DNA of 64,000 bases from a bacterium (lineage in GTDB: Bacteria > Electryoneota > RPQS01), in NCBI GenBank assembly GCA_016721565.1, contig JADKHW010000005.1, positions 1-64,000 of the forward strand, given 5' to 3'. A program made the position numbers and the translations under genes. The notes below the pieces were generated by a model. That model was not told where the DNA came from and made no database searches. It worked only from the letters and a program-made list of their open reading frames with translations. Each line of letters starts with the position of its first letter. The stretch's first letter is position 1. Shown here piece after piece: positions 51,264-63,100 of the stretch.

Positions 51264-53955
51264 ATGTGGTTGGGAAATCGGAGTTTCCGAGGTGGAACGG
51301 CCGGGCTGTGGCTATTTGTAGTCATGTGCTCGGCTGTTTTTGCTGGTACGACCGGCAAAATCGCGGGTAGGATCACCGATGCCGAAAACGGTGATCCCAT
51401 TATCGGCGCTGCTGTTATGGTAGAGGGAACCTCCCTCGGTGCCGCAGCAGATATTAATGGCGAATTTTTTATCCTTAATGTGCCACCGGGTGATGTTACC
51501 TTGCGAATTTCCGCAATAGGTTATTCACCCAAGACATTACAAGGCCTGCGCGTAATCACCGACCAAACAACCAACGCGAATATGGTGTTGGGAGTTGAGG
51601 CCATCACAACGGGTGAAGTTGTGATTACAGCAGAACGTAAACTGATTGAAAATGACCGCACCTTTGCGACTTCGACAGTCGGAAGCTCAGACATCCAAGC
51701 ATTGCCGGTCACAAATCTCGGTCAGGTGATTGAAATCCAAGCCGGTGTCGTAGACGGCCACTTCCGCGGCGGACGTTCAAGCGAAGTTATGTATCTTGTG
51801 GACGGAATTTCAGTTACCGATGCCTATGACAATAGTCAAGGCACACAAGTCGATGAAAATTCCGTACAGGAGTTACAGGTCATCAGCGGAACGTTCAATG
51901 CTGAATATGGCCAAGCCATGTCAGGCATCGTGAACATCGTCACCAAAGAAGGCGCACTGGACTATCACGGCACGGTGTCCACCGAACTCGGTGACTATGT
52001 CTCAGAGCATACGAATACGTGGATGAATATCGACCATGTCTCGCCGATGGATATTCAAGATTATAATGCTACTCTCTATGGTCCTGTTCCCCTTGTCGAC
52101 AAGCTCTCATTTTATGGGAGCTTGCGTTATTTAGATGACAACGGTTGGCAGTACGGCCAGCGAAGATGGATCGTCACCAATCCAAATAATAGTTCTACTA
52201 GCCAGATTTTGCGCGAAGGTGACAATAGTTACGCTGCCATGAACTACAATCTGGAGAAGTGGGGCAACCTCAAGCTGACCTATCCGCTTACGGATCAGAT
52301 TAAGCTCAACTACTCCACGTTCTACAGCGGCCGGACCTATCGCGACTATTCGCACGATTGGAAATATGTCCCAGACGGAACCCTCCGTCGCTATCGTGAT
52401 GGGCGGACAAATGTGCTGAAGATGAATCACTCGCTCAGTGCCGCGATGTTCTACGAACTTGCCGCGACGAACACATTCAGCGAATATCATCACCAACTCT
52501 TTGATGAGGCAACCGACCCGCGCTATCTGCACCCTGAGTATCAGGACATCAACCCGCCCTATACGCTCAATATGGCAGGCACGGATCTGGCCCGCTTCCG
52601 TCGCTGGACAAACAGCAATCAGCTCACAGGCAACCTGTCCTATCAAGCCAGTAAGCTCCATCTTTTGAAGCTTGGTGTTGATGTCAAGGCACATGAACTA
52701 TTCTATGAAGATATCAACCTTGTGCCAGTTAATGTCGGTGATGACAGTTTCAGATTCTCCGTTGAGCCGATCGCCTTCCCATCGCACGACTTGTACAAGA
52801 ACAATCCGTACGAATTTGCAATGTTTGCTCAGGACAAGTTTGAATTGCCGTCTCTGATTGTCAATGTCGGACTGCGGTTCGATTATTTTGAGCCGGATGG
52901 CCGCGTGCCCTCTGATCCGAAAGACCCCAATGTCTACAATCCGCTGCTTCCCGAGCGTGCGGCACAGAGCTTGGAAGAACGTCTCGGCCAAGAAAGTCGA
53001 TGCAAAGTACAGAATCTCCCCACGATTGGGTATTGCCTATCCGATGTCGGATGAAGGTGTGTTCCACTTTGCGTATGGCCACTTTGTGCAACGCCCAACA
53101 TTTGAGCGGATGTATGCCAATCCCGAATACGAACTCGAGTCCGGTGTCGGTCTAAACACGGTGATGGGGAATCCGGATTTGGATATGGAAGAGACCGTAA
53201 CCTACGAGTTCGGTTTCCAACAGCAGATTCAGGAAGATGTTTCGCTATCCACGTCGCTGTTCTTCCGTGATATTCGCAGCCTTGTGGCTACTGACCGTAT
53301 CATCGAAACATATTCTTCAGGCACAAAGTACGCTCAGTATGTCAATCGCAGCTTTGGCGAAGTCAAGGGTATTACGTTGTCTTTCGATAAGCGGATGGCC
53401 AACAACTTCAGCGCGTTTGTAGATTACACCTATCAGATTGCCGAAGGTAATGCCAGCGACCCTCAGTCGGCATACAACGACATGACAGGCAATAACCCCC
53501 GCGAACCTGAACAGCAGCTTGTCCCTCTTGATTGGGATCGCCGCCACACACTGAATGCCAGCGTTTCTTATGCGAAACCCGGTTTGCAAGGCTACGGTGC
53601 GACACTGCTTGGGAAATACGGCAGCGGTCTTCCCTACTCCCCGACTGATGACGGCATCCGCACTGGCTTTGAGAACGATGGACGCCGCCCCGACTACTAT
53701 AATATGGATTTGAATGCATTCAAGGCATTCCCAGTAGGCGGAAAGAAGATTCTCATAATTGCTACGATTCAGAATGTCTTTGATATTAAGAACGAAGACC
53801 GAGTCTATGGGGATACGGGGCGTGCAGGCTACACGATTGTCGAGAATAACGCCGTCGAAGTGCCGGAGATCAACACGCTTGATGAAGTCTATCCTGATCC
53901 GTCACAATATTCGCGGCCCCGTTTGATTAAACTTGGTGTGAGCTACGAATTCTAA
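51264..53955 (+). CDS. TonB-dependent outer-membrane receptor of the glucan locus (one frameshift)
   Basis: About 897 residues after repair. Signal peptide (to VFAG), carboxypeptidase-regulatory-like domain (GKIAGRITDAENGDPIIGAA; GEFFILNVPPGDVTLRI), plug (VVITAERKLIENDRTFATST; NLGQVIEIQAGVVDGHFRGG; YLVDGISVTDAYDNS; YGQAMSGIVNIVTKEG), then a large beta-barrel ending in RLIKLGVSYEF, a proper terminal Phe. The frame changes near 52990 (ERLGQESRC versus KKVDAKYRISPRLG); one base missing in a run would restore it. It heads a run of five co-directional genes with glucan-handling modules, so oligosaccharide import is likely (inference). The stop overlaps the next start by one base. Confidence 0.88.
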
Positions 53956-56900
53956 TGAGACCCATTTTCAAATACACACTCTGCGTTGCCGCGCTCGCAC
54001 TATTGGCAACGTCGGCGGTCGCTCAAGTTGATTCCATGCTCAACTATCGTGGAAACCCGCTTTATCGCGCGAAAAACGTGATGAGCGGTAACCTTGTGCG
54101 TTCCACCTATTATAACTATGGATTGGTCGGAAACATCGGCGAAATTTCCGGCGAGTGGCCGATTGGCACCGGTGACGAGTATGTAGGCGACGTGTCGCCC
54201 CTCGTTGGTGTTGAGTTCATTCATCCTTCCGGTGACACGCTACGCGCAGTTTGTACATCAGACGGCCCGCGCGGAAATCCCGACGGCCCTCCGGGCGGCG
54301 GTGCTTTCTGGGGTTTTGAACCGCTCAAGGGTTTTGCCGCTCCGCCTGCTATCGGCGAAGATCCGCTCGTTGCCATGAGCAATCAGCCGGACACGTGGCC
54401 GACCGCATGGCCGGACAAGAGCGTTACAGATTCGCTTTCCGGTGATAAAGCTTGGGTGCGTGACGCTACAGATCCAGGTTGGCACGGCGCGTGGAACGGT
54501 TACTTTGGTAAGAACGTATCGAACGCCGATCAGGAATGCTATTATCAGATGGATGACCAGACTGACCTCGAATGGTTTGAACGTTCAGATAGCTTAGGCA
54601 ATGTCTATCATTATTACCCACACGAACAAGATTCCGCCCGCCGTGGTTTGGGCTTGCGTGTTTCTGTTCGCGCTTTGCAGTGGTCGCACTTCTTGGCTCA
54701 AGACGTTATCTTCTGGCTGTATGAAATAACGAATGTCAGCACGCATATCTACGACAAGGTTGCATTCGGCATGGTTGTGGGTACACTCTCCGGCGGTCGT
54801 CAAGACTCAGAGGATGACTTGGCCTACTTTGATCTCGAAAATGATATTACCTACAGCTTCGACAGCGATGACCAAGGTTCACCGGGCTGGGTTCCGGTTT
54901 CCGAAACAAATAACGTCGGTTACGTCGGCTACGCCTTCTTGGAATCACCGGGCAATCCGGTTGACGGTATTGACAACGACGGCGACAGTCAGGACCCGAA
55001 TAGCCCGCATCTAACGGGTGATGTACTTGGTTTGTTCTTGCAACCACGCTCGTATGGTCCCGGACAGACGGTCGTTTTGATTGATTATGTAACCTATGAA
55101 CGCACAGTAACTACTTTCCCGCAAACGGGGCCGCTGAGATATTTCATTCGCGACACAGAAATTACGCTGTTACCCGGCCAGCAAGTGGTTGAAGACGGCG
55201 GCAACGGCATTGATGATAACCTAAACGGCTTAATTGATGAACGTATAGACCACCGTGATCTCGCATACATCGATTACACAACGGGCCGTGGTTTGAATGA
55301 TCCTTTTCTCGATGAAGCGCGCGATGACGGCATTGACAACGATGGCGACTGGGATATCTTGACGGATGACGTCGGCGGCGACGGTGTGGCCCTCACTGGT
55401 GACGCGGGCGAAGGGGACGGCGATCCGACGAACGGTGAGCCGCACTTTGACAAGACCGATGTTGATGAGTCTGACCAGATCGGTTTGACCTCGTTTGAAT
55501 ATTTCTCGCCACCGGGTTCAGTGCGCATGCGTGATGACGCCGCATTGTGGGAGCGAATGACTCCCGGTCGTTTTGATGTGGTTTCGTCTGAACCACAGGA
55601 CGGTGACTTTATCTACGGATCGGGTTACTTTCCGCTTCGTCCGGGTCAAACCGAACGCTTTTCGATGGCATTGGCTTATGGTCAGGATTTGCTTGACATC
55701 ACAGATAACAAGCAAACCGTTCAGCAGATCTACAATGAGAACTACAACTTCGCGCGCCCGCCGGACAAACCGTCGTTGTGGGCGGTGCCGGGTGATGGTG
55801 AAGTCACACTCTATTGGGATGACATTTCGGAAGCCTCGTATGATCCAGTGACCGGATTCGATTTTGAAGGATACAAAATCTACCGTTCAACCGATCCGGG
55901 TTTCAATGAGGTCTTCACGATTACTGACGGGCAGGGCCGCAAGGTCTTCCACCAGCCCATCGCTCAATTCGACCTCGACAACGGCAATTCGGGATTTTTT
56001 CCGGTAATCCGTAACTCAGTGATTTACTTCCTCGGCAATGACACCGGCCTCGAACATGCGTGGACGGATACGACCGTTGAGAATGGTCAGACTTACTACT
56101 ATGCTATCGTGGCCTACGACCGTGGTGACATTGAAAAAGAAATTCTGCCTGCCGAGAACAGCAAAACCATCGTGGTTGATGCGGGCGGCAATGTTACGCT
56201 CGACATTAATACCACAACCATCGTACCGCGTGCACCCGCCTTAGGCTATGAAGACCCGCAGTTCAGCGCCGTAAACCATGAGTCGGGCTCAGCCACAGGA
56301 ACCGTTGCACTTGAAGTTGTTGATCCGCGCCTTGTTGGGAATAACACTGAGTACAAATTCTCCTTTGATCAGGTCAACGATACTTCTGACGTAACTTACA
56401 CAGTAACCCGCAGCAGCGGCGGTAGCACTGAAACAATTGTTGAAAATGTCGCGCTTGTCCCGCAAGACAATTTGATTGGCCAAGCCGATCGCTTCTCAAG
56501 CTACTACGACTCACTCTACAATCTCCCGCCGGGAACTTACGATCCCGCGCAATACTTCCGCGTGGCCGGAACTGAGTTGTTTGACGGCCAGCGCGCGTAC
56601 ATGCTAATGCCGCGTCAGGTCACTTTGATTCAGCAGGCTTCTGGTTGGGCTGATACAACTAAGGGTCTCTATGAGTTCCGCTTCGGCTTAACTAACTATA
56701 GTCAATATTTCTTAGTCGGCGAAAGCGTCCCCGGCGATTTCTTGGTTGAATGGGATGAGGGCATCGCGGACACGTCGGAAGATTTCAATTGGTTCAACCT
56801 GTTCGTGCTACCCGCAACTCCGGTAGATTTCCGTGTCAAGGATGTCAGCACTAATCAATATTTGAAGTTTGCGTTTGATGAGCAGCCAACGACCATGAAC

Positions 56901-57422
56901 GGTGTTGTGGACAACGGCGAAGTCATCATCTTCATGCAAGACTCGGTTGTTACATGGGCTTTGGAGTTCCGTTCACGCACGGCGACAGGTGATACGGTCA
57001 GACCGACTGCAGGTGATGCAATCAACTTGAAGCTCTATCAGCCGTATTCAGATGCCGACGTATTTAGCTACACAACAAATTCCGCCCGCGTAAATGCGGC
57101 GGCAGTTGAACTCGACCGAATCAACGTTTATCCGAATCCGTACGTTTCAGCAAACGTCCAAGAGCCGTCGAACCCCTTCAATGAAGGCCGCGGCGAACGT
57201 CGCATTACGTTTAACCATCTGCCGGACCGCTGCACGATTCGAATCTATACTCTGCGCGGCGACTTGGTTGAAACAGTTGAACACAATGCCGGAATTGATG
57301 ACGGCACGGAAAATTGGGACTTGCGCAATCGCGATGGACTGAATGTCGCGTACGGCGTTTATCTATATCATGTTGACTCGCCTTACGGTGAGAAGACGGG
57401 AAGGTTTGCGGTCATTAAGTGA
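53955..57422 (+). CDS. Large exported surface protein with FN3 domain and FlgD-like/T9SS-like end
   Basis: An intact 1155-residue protein. Signal peptide MRPIFKYTLCVAALALLA. The N-terminal 600 residues are unknown; Asp-rich Ca-site-like repeats DGIDNDGD and GIDDNLNGLIDERID occur near 54965, 55210 and 55330. A FN3 domain follows (PSLWAVPGDGEVTLYWDDI, near residue 605; GYKIYRSTDP). The end (residues about 1055-1155) is VYPNPYVSANVQEPSNPFN ... ITFNHLPDRCTIRIYTLRGD ... YLYHVDSPYGEKTGRFAVIK, a FlgD-like Ig/T9SS-type sorting domain. It sits between the TonB receptor and the PorV-like gene in the same operon, the position SusD-type proteins take in Bacteroidetes, with no similarity to SusD. Confidence 0.8.
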   Translation: MRPIFKYTLCVAALALLATSAVAQVDSMLNYRGNPLYRAKNVMSGNLVRSTYYNYGLVGNIGEISGEWPIGTGDEYVGDVSPLVGVEFIHPSGDTLRAVCTSDGPRGNPDGPPGGGAFWGFEPLKGFAAPPAIGEDPLVAMSNQPDTWPTAWPDKSVTDSLSGDKAWVRDATDPGWHGAWNGYFGKNVSNADQECYYQMDDQTDLEWFERSDSLGNVYHYYPHEQDSARRGLGLRVSVRALQWSHFLAQDVIFWLYEITNVSTHIYDKVAFGMVVGTLSGGRQDSEDDLAYFDLENDITYSFDSDDQGSPGWVPVSETNNVGYVGYAFLESPGNPVDGIDNDGDSQDPNSPHLTGDVLGLFLQPRSYGPGQTVVLIDYVTYERTVTTFPQTGPLRYFIRDTEITLLPGQQVVEDGGNGIDDNLNGLIDERIDHRDLAYIDYTTGRGLNDPFLDEARDDGIDNDGDWDILTDDVGGDGVALTGDAGEGDGDPTNGEPHFDKTDVDESDQIGLTSFEYFSPPGSVRMRDDAALWERMTPGRFDVVSSEPQDGDFIYGSGYFPLRPGQTERFSMALAYGQDLLDITDNKQTVQQIYNENYNFARPPDKPSLWAVPGDGEVTLYWDDISEASYDPVTGFDFEGYKIYRSTDPGFNEVFTITDGQGRKVFHQPIAQFDLDNGNSGFFPVIRNSVIYFLGNDTGLEHAWTDTTVENGQTYYYAIVAYDRGDIEKEILPAENSKTIVVDAGGNVTLDINTTTIVPRAPALGYEDPQFSAVNHESGSATGTVALEVVDPRLVGNNTEYKFSFDQVNDTSDVTYTVTRSSGGSTETIVENVALVPQDNLIGQADRFSSYYDSLYNLPPGTYDPAQYFRVAGTELFDGQRAYMLMPRQVTLIQQASGWADTTKGLYEFRFGLTNYSQYFLVGESVPGDFLVEWDEGIADTSEDFNWFNLFVLPATPVDFRVKDVSTNQYLKFAFDEQPTTMNGVVDNGEVIIFMQDSVVTWALEFRSRTATGDTVRPTAGDAINLKLYQPYSDADVFSYTTNSARVNAAAVELDRINVYPNPYVSANVQEPSNPFNEGRGERRITFNHLPDRCTIRIYTLRGDLVETVEHNAGIDDGTENWDLRNRDGLNVAYGVYLYHVDSPYGEKTGRFAVIK

Positions 57423-58441
57423 TGAAGCTCAAAACCCTTATTCTCGCATCCGCCCTTCTGGGTTTAACAGTATCGGCTTTCGCTGTGAGTAAAGTCGGCT
57501 CGACGGCCGCTCCGTTCCTGAACATCGCCGTCGGTGCGCGCGCTATCGGTATGGGTGGAGCTTTCACCGCGATGGCCAATGACGCCACCGCGCTCTATTG
57601 GAACCCCGCCGGAATTTCCGGCATTGACAAATTTCAGACTACGCTCATTCACACCGACTGGCTGACCGATTTGCGTTACGACGTAATCGGCGCGGTGTTG
57701 CCACTTGAACACAACGATGCTCTCGGCGCGCAAATCACCCTGCTCACCATGCCTGATCAGGAAGTCACGACGACTCAACAAAGTGAGCAGGACGGTGCGG
57801 GCTATTTCTTCAGCGCGGGCAGCATGGCGATGCAATTGAGCTACGGTAAGCAGTTCACCGATCGTTTCCAGCTTGGCTTCACGGGCAAGTACATTCGCGA
57901 GTGGATTTGGCACGAATCAGCCGCCACCGCCGCGATTGATCTTGGAAGCGTTTATCGCACTGATTTGAACGGCATGCGCATCGGTATTGCCATTACGAAC
58001 TTTGGTGGTAAAATGCAGATGACGGGCCGTGACTTGACCCGCCTCTATGACGTTGACGAAACCCGCGAAGGCAACAACGGCAGCGTCGTAGCCAATCTTG
58101 GTACGGACAAGTGGCCGTTGCCACTCACCATGCGTTTCGGTTTGGCAATGGAAGCTTTTCAAAACGAAAAACACCGTTTATCGATTGCCGCCGATGCCCT
58201 GCATCCCAATGACAACGATGAGTCGGTGAATTTCGGTTCCGAATATTCGTTCCGCGAGCAATTGTTCTTCCGCGCGGGTTACAAGTCGCTCTTCTTGAAG
58301 GATTCTGAAGAAGGTTTGACCGCCGGATTCGGCGTACATTTCAAAACACGCGGCGGCCCATCCTTTGCTCTTGATGCGGCCTACGAAGATTTCGGCCGCT
58401 TTGACGCGATTTACAAATATTCGCTGGGAATTTCATATTAG
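57422..58441 (+). CDS. PorV/PorQ-family outer-membrane protein
   Basis: About 340 residues, intact. The ATG at 57422 overlaps the previous stop (TGATG); a GTG one codon earlier is also possible. Signal peptide MKLKTLILASALLGLTVSAF. Family signature SKVGSTAAPFLNIAVGARAIGMGGAF then ANDATALYWNPAGIS, which begins the FadL-like barrel of PorV (type IX shuttle/attachment protein). A beta-barrel pattern continues to the terminal strand YKYSLGISY. In T9SS organisms PorV carries sorting-domain cargo to the cell surface; here it is next to two genes whose products have such domains. Confidence 0.87.
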   Translation: MKLKTLILASALLGLTVSAFAVSKVGSTAAPFLNIAVGARAIGMGGAFTAMANDATALYWNPAGISGIDKFQTTLIHTDWLTDLRYDVIGAVLPLEHNDALGAQITLLTMPDQEVTTTQQSEQDGAGYFFSAGSMAMQLSYGKQFTDRFQLGFTGKYIREWIWHESAATAAIDLGSVYRTDLNGMRIGIAITNFGGKMQMTGRDLTRLYDVDETREGNNGSVVANLGTDKWPLPLTMRFGLAMEAFQNEKHRLSIAADALHPNDNDESVNFGSEYSFREQLFFRAGYKSLFLKDSEEGLTAGFGVHFKTRGGPSFALDAAYEDFGRFDAIYKYSLGISY

Positions 58442-58505
58442 TACTTCACGCACTTCATACATAGTACATTACACACACAATAGGTTGGTCTAGGAGGACC
58501 CTATC

Positions 58506-60026
58506 ATGTTAAAGGCAAAGAGTTTGGCGTTGCTGCTGGCGATTGTCGCTATTGGTATTGCGCAAGCATCCGCAACTCAGGTCACGTATCAAATCAACAT
58601 GACCGTGCAAACTGCTCTCGGTAATTTTACAGCCGCGACCGACAGCGTGTTTATTCGCGGAGAAATTCAGGCAGACCCGCAGTGGGCTGGCTACACACAT
58701 CGTGTCTTGGACGGAGATGGAGACGGTATTTATACAGGAACGTTTGACGTTGCTCCTCGTCCAGACAACAGTTACGAATACAAATTTGTTCTGGTTCACA
58801 ACGGTGCGGACGTTTGGGAAACGTTGCCGGCAAATCGTGAGGTTGTGGTTGGTGATGCAGCGATAACCCAACCCGTTGTATTTTTCAGCGACATCTCGTC
58901 AGCGGCCAGTGTAGACGTGGAAGTCAACTTCCGTGTCAACATGACCGTGCAAGACCTGTCCGGAACGTTCGATCCGGCCAGCGATTGGATTGTTGTCCGT
59001 GGCAACCACGCGAACATCGGAAGCTGGGGCGGTGCAACCCAATTGATCGAAGAAACAGGCAACCCCGGCATCTACTCACTGCGCGTGCAGTTTGATGATC
59101 TACCGCAGAATACTCCGTTGGAATACAAGTTCGTGATTCTCGATGGCGGCGATCCGAATGCTGCATCGTGGGAATCAAGTGCAAACCGCAGCTTTACTCC
59201 GACGGGCACAGAGCCTGACCTACTTCCCCCGCCCAATGGCAATGGCTACGGCGAAATCAACCCGGAACTCGTGTTCTTTGCGAACATCACGCCGGATGAC
59301 ATCATCACCAACGACGTTAACGTGATCTTCCAAGTTGAAGACACCCCGCTCAATGGCCGCATCGCCGACGAAGGTTACGTCTATGACGTGCAGACGAATG
59401 ACACGATTTACACCATCGAGAGCATTCAGGCTGCGGGTTTCTTCAACAACTGGCCGTGGGGTAACTTTGCTCCCGAGTACACGTTGAACGACGCGGGCAC
59501 GAACGGTGACTTGACCGCAGGTGACCACATCTGGTCCGTCTCTATTCCGTTTGCCGCTGGCGCTCCGCGTGCTTTAATTTACAAGTACGGCGCCAATCAG
59601 CTCGATGTCGAAGCCGGATTTGCCCTCAATCACCAGCAGACAATTGATGACAGCCAAGCATCATTCCGCATGAGCATTGATTGCTGGGGTTCGCCCGACA
59701 CTCTTTATCAGCATTGGGCTTGCACAACGTCTGACGTAAACGACGACGGCGCTCCGATCATCAGCGAATTCGCACTTGAGCAGAATTACCCGAACCCGTT
59801 CAACCCGACCACGACCATCAGCTTCACGCTTAATCAAGCTAACCTCACCAGCCTGAATGTCTTTGACGTTTTAGGCCGCACGGTTGCCACGATGAACATG
59901 GGCCGCATGGAAGCCGGTCGTCACACGATCTCCTTCGACGGTAGCAATATGTCGAGCGGCGTGTACTTCTATCAGCTTGAGAGCGGCGCGGTCAATGCGA
60001 CCCGCAAGATGCTCTTGCTCAAGTAA
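58506..60026 (+). CDS. Secreted tandem starch-binding-like protein with T9SS sorting domain
   Basis: 506 residues, intact. GGAGGACC precedes the ATG at 58506. Signal peptide to about SAT. Two modules of about 115 residues share V-x-INMTVQ, then D-x-VxxRG, then YEYKFVLV or LEYKFVIL, and end in xPVVFFSDI/PELVFFANI (near 58590 and 58930), like CBM20/AMPK-beta-type starch binding. A third, more distant module follows (VNVIFQVEDTPLNGRI, near 59310). C-terminal sorting domain FALEQNYPNPFNPTTTISF (near 59770), DVLGRTVATMNMG, SGVYFYQL, final K. Likely a surface starch-capture protein, analogous in role to SusE/F. Confidence 0.8.
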   Translation: MLKAKSLALLLAIVAIGIAQASATQVTYQINMTVQTALGNFTAATDSVFIRGEIQADPQWAGYTHRVLDGDGDGIYTGTFDVAPRPDNSYEYKFVLVHNGADVWETLPANREVVVGDAAITQPVVFFSDISSAASVDVEVNFRVNMTVQDLSGTFDPASDWIVVRGNHANIGSWGGATQLIEETGNPGIYSLRVQFDDLPQNTPLEYKFVILDGGDPNAASWESSANRSFTPTGTEPDLLPPPNGNGYGEINPELVFFANITPDDIITNDVNVIFQVEDTPLNGRIADEGYVYDVQTNDTIYTIESIQAAGFFNNWPWGNFAPEYTLNDAGTNGDLTAGDHIWSVSIPFAAGAPRALIYKYGANQLDVEAGFALNHQQTIDDSQASFRMSIDCWGSPDTLYQHWACTTSDVNDDGAPIISEFALEQNYPNPFNPTTTISFTLNQANLTSLNVFDVLGRTVATMNMGRMEAGRHTISFDGSNMSSGVYFYQLESGAVNATRKMLLLK

Positions 60027-60084
60027 TTCGCATCTGCGACTCCTGATAGTCGCAACAATAAGATAAGACTGAAGTTTCAAACCG

Positions 60085-60117
60085 GACGGGGCGCAGACGT
60101 TTGTTTGCGCCCCGCCC
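60085..60117 (+). terminator. Hairpin between the starch-binding and amylase genes
   Basis: GACGGGGCGCA and TGCGCCCCGCC form a strong GC stem around a short loop. There is no T run, so it may be an attenuating or transcript-processing hairpin and not a true end. Confidence 0.45.
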
Positions 60118-60139
60118 TGCCCTTATGAGGTGTCTCACT

Positions 60140-63100
60140 ATGATTCGTATAGCCGTTTTACTCTTGACTTTCGCAACTTCGCTCATGGCGCAAACGGCGT
60201 GGTGGGAACCTTCCGCTCCCCGACAAGGCGATCTCGTTACCATTTATTATGATGCTATCGCCGGTGCATTACCGGACAATGGCTCGCAAGTGTGGATGCA
60301 CTGGGGTATTCTCGGAACCGGTGATGTATGGAGCACACCTCCGCAAGGGATGTGGCCCGTAGGTTCGCAACTTCATACGGACGGCGTTGCACTGCAAAGC
60401 CCGATGACCAACACCGGCAATCAAGTTTGGTCCGTGCAGATTGATTTTGATGCCACAACTGAAGCCATTGCGTTTGTGTTTACCGATCGCGGAAACAATT
60501 GGGATAACAATTCCGGGAGCAACTGGTCACTCGAATTGTTGGCAGGCGGCACGGTGTCGTGGTGGACGCCGACCGATCCGCAACCCGGTGAAGAGATTAC
60601 AGTTTACTATGATGCTGTTGCGGGTACTTTACCGAACGGCGCGACCAATGTGATTATGCATTGGGGCGTGAATGAAGCCGGGCACGGTAATTGGAGATTA
60701 CCTCCACAAGCCATGTGGCCCGCCGGAACCGTTGCGGATGGTCAAGCCGCCCGTTCACCGATGGTCAGTATGGGCAACGGTTTGTTCAGCTTGTCGTTTA
60801 CGCCGCTTGATACAATTTTCTCCGTACACTATGTCACAACAGACGGCACAAACTGGGATAACAATGGCAATGCAAACTGGGATATCTTCTTTGATGAACC
60901 TCCTGTTGCGCAATTGTCTCATGTGATTTTTCGCTTCGATCCTCGCTCGGCATTTTCGCAGTTCAGCGGCCAAATCAATTCGCTGAATCTCGCCGGAGCG
61001 TTTAACGGTTGGAGCACCAGCGCGAACTCGCTCACTAATGTTGACGAATATGGCAACCGCTGGGGTGAAGTAGCATTGCCTGTCGGCGACAACGAGTATA
61101 AGTTTGTTATTAATGGCAACAATTGGCAAATCGACCCGGATAACCCGCGCAATGCAGCCGGCGGATTTAACAATTCACTCTTGACGGTTGAAGCCGACAC
61201 GATCCCGCAAGTGTATGACATTCAACCGGGTGAAAATCGCATTTTTGAGTTTGGCACACCACAAACAATTTCATGCAAAGTTCGCGGCGGAGATTTGGGA
61301 CGTGGTATCAATGGCACTCCGCAAGTTCGCGTGAACGGAAGTATTGTTACACCGACTTGGAATAGCGGAACCGGACAGCTTTCGTTCGCCTTGCCGACCA
61401 ATCAAATCTATACGGACGTTTCCATTCAAGCCACGGATAGCTCGGGCCGTGTGGGCACGCGCTATTTGATGTACTACTTTGACGATGGAGACGGATACAA
61501 TGCCGTCGATCCGCGCAATGATAAGATTTACTCGACCACCGAAATGGTGGACCTGAAAGATTTCGGAATCTACGCATTTTCTAACGGCGACTCTCTGGAA
61601 ATTCGCCCGCGCTACTTCTCCGATTTGACCGCGAACTCGATGGCTATCATTACGATTACCACGGAACAAGGCTCCTACGCGGCCATTTCGGGACTTAACG
61701 CTGAATACGAAATCGCAGGGCTTGCCTCCGGCGGCGTCATCATTCCGTTACTGCAAACATCCAGCCCGAACTTCAATGCTTCCGTTCACAATCGTCTGCA
61801 CTACGGCGGAGTCGGTGCGGAAGGTGCAGCAATGAATTTCGAGGCTGCTACAAACGCAATGAGTGCGCGTGTCGCCGTCGCTGATCTCGAAGCCGCGCTT
61901 GGAAACTATCAAACTGCATGGCAGTTCACGTGTGTTAGTGTCGTTGCCGGATCCGCAGGCGAAGGTTACGTTCATGAAGTCACGGCCGCTGAAGGCGGAA
62001 TTGACGGTGAAGAAGACCCCGACATTTACGATGCAATTTTCTTTTCTGCCGCCGACATTCAGAAGAAGAACGCGAAGAACTACGGCTTAACTCGCCGCAT
62101 GACCCTTGATGCAGCAGGTCGTGGTCTCGCTTCAATCGCTCCCAATGATATTGGTCCCGGCGTCATGCATTCCGGCCCGGTCTGCCGCATTCTCACGCGT
62201 GGCGCGGACACGCGGGCTGCGAACAAGACCATCAAAGGCCGCGTCACGTCTGGCCCGCCGCTCACAAACGTCTGGTTGCTTCACAATGAAACTATTCGCC
62301 CAGTCACAATGACCGGTGACAGTTTCGCTTTGGCTGTAACTTTGACCGAAGGCGATAACCTTTTTTCGCTGTTCGCACGAGATGTTCTTGCCGATACAGG
62401 CCGATCCGCGCAGATGAACTTCCCGCTCTTGGTAGATCATGCTCCGGTTTCTGTAATCGTCGTGAACATCGGCGACGCGAGCATTCAACTGAACGGCACG
62501 AGTTCTACAGATCCGCAGAACGATCCGCTCTCCTATCAATGGATTTCGGATGAAGATAACCCTGCTCCCGTGAATATCGCAATCCCAACGGTAGCATTGC
62601 CACGTTCACGATTCCGCAGGTTCACGGTGAGTATTATTTTGATCTTGTTGTCTCTGATGACGAAGGTAACTCAACACGTTCGCGCACATTCGTTCGCGTG
62701 AATAACGATGGCGAAAGCGCGTTCCTGAATGACCAGTGCGCCGACTGGGTGGACAACGGTATTGTTTACGAAATCTTCCCGCGCTCCTATTCTGCTTCAG
62801 GCGATTTAGACGGCATAACCGCCGACATCCAGCGCATCGCCGATCTTGGCGTCAGCGCAATCTGGATGATGCCGATCTTTGAAGGCCCGTCTGATCACGG
62901 TTACGAAATCACCGATTACTACACCATTGAGCAGGACTACGGCACCAACGAGGACTTACAGGAACTCGTTGATGCGGCGCACGCGCACGGCATCAAAGTG
63001 ATTCTCGACATGGTCATCAATCACACCGGCATCGGACATCCATTCATGCAGGACGCGATTCGCTACGGCCGCAATTCGTTCTATTGGGATTGGTACGACC

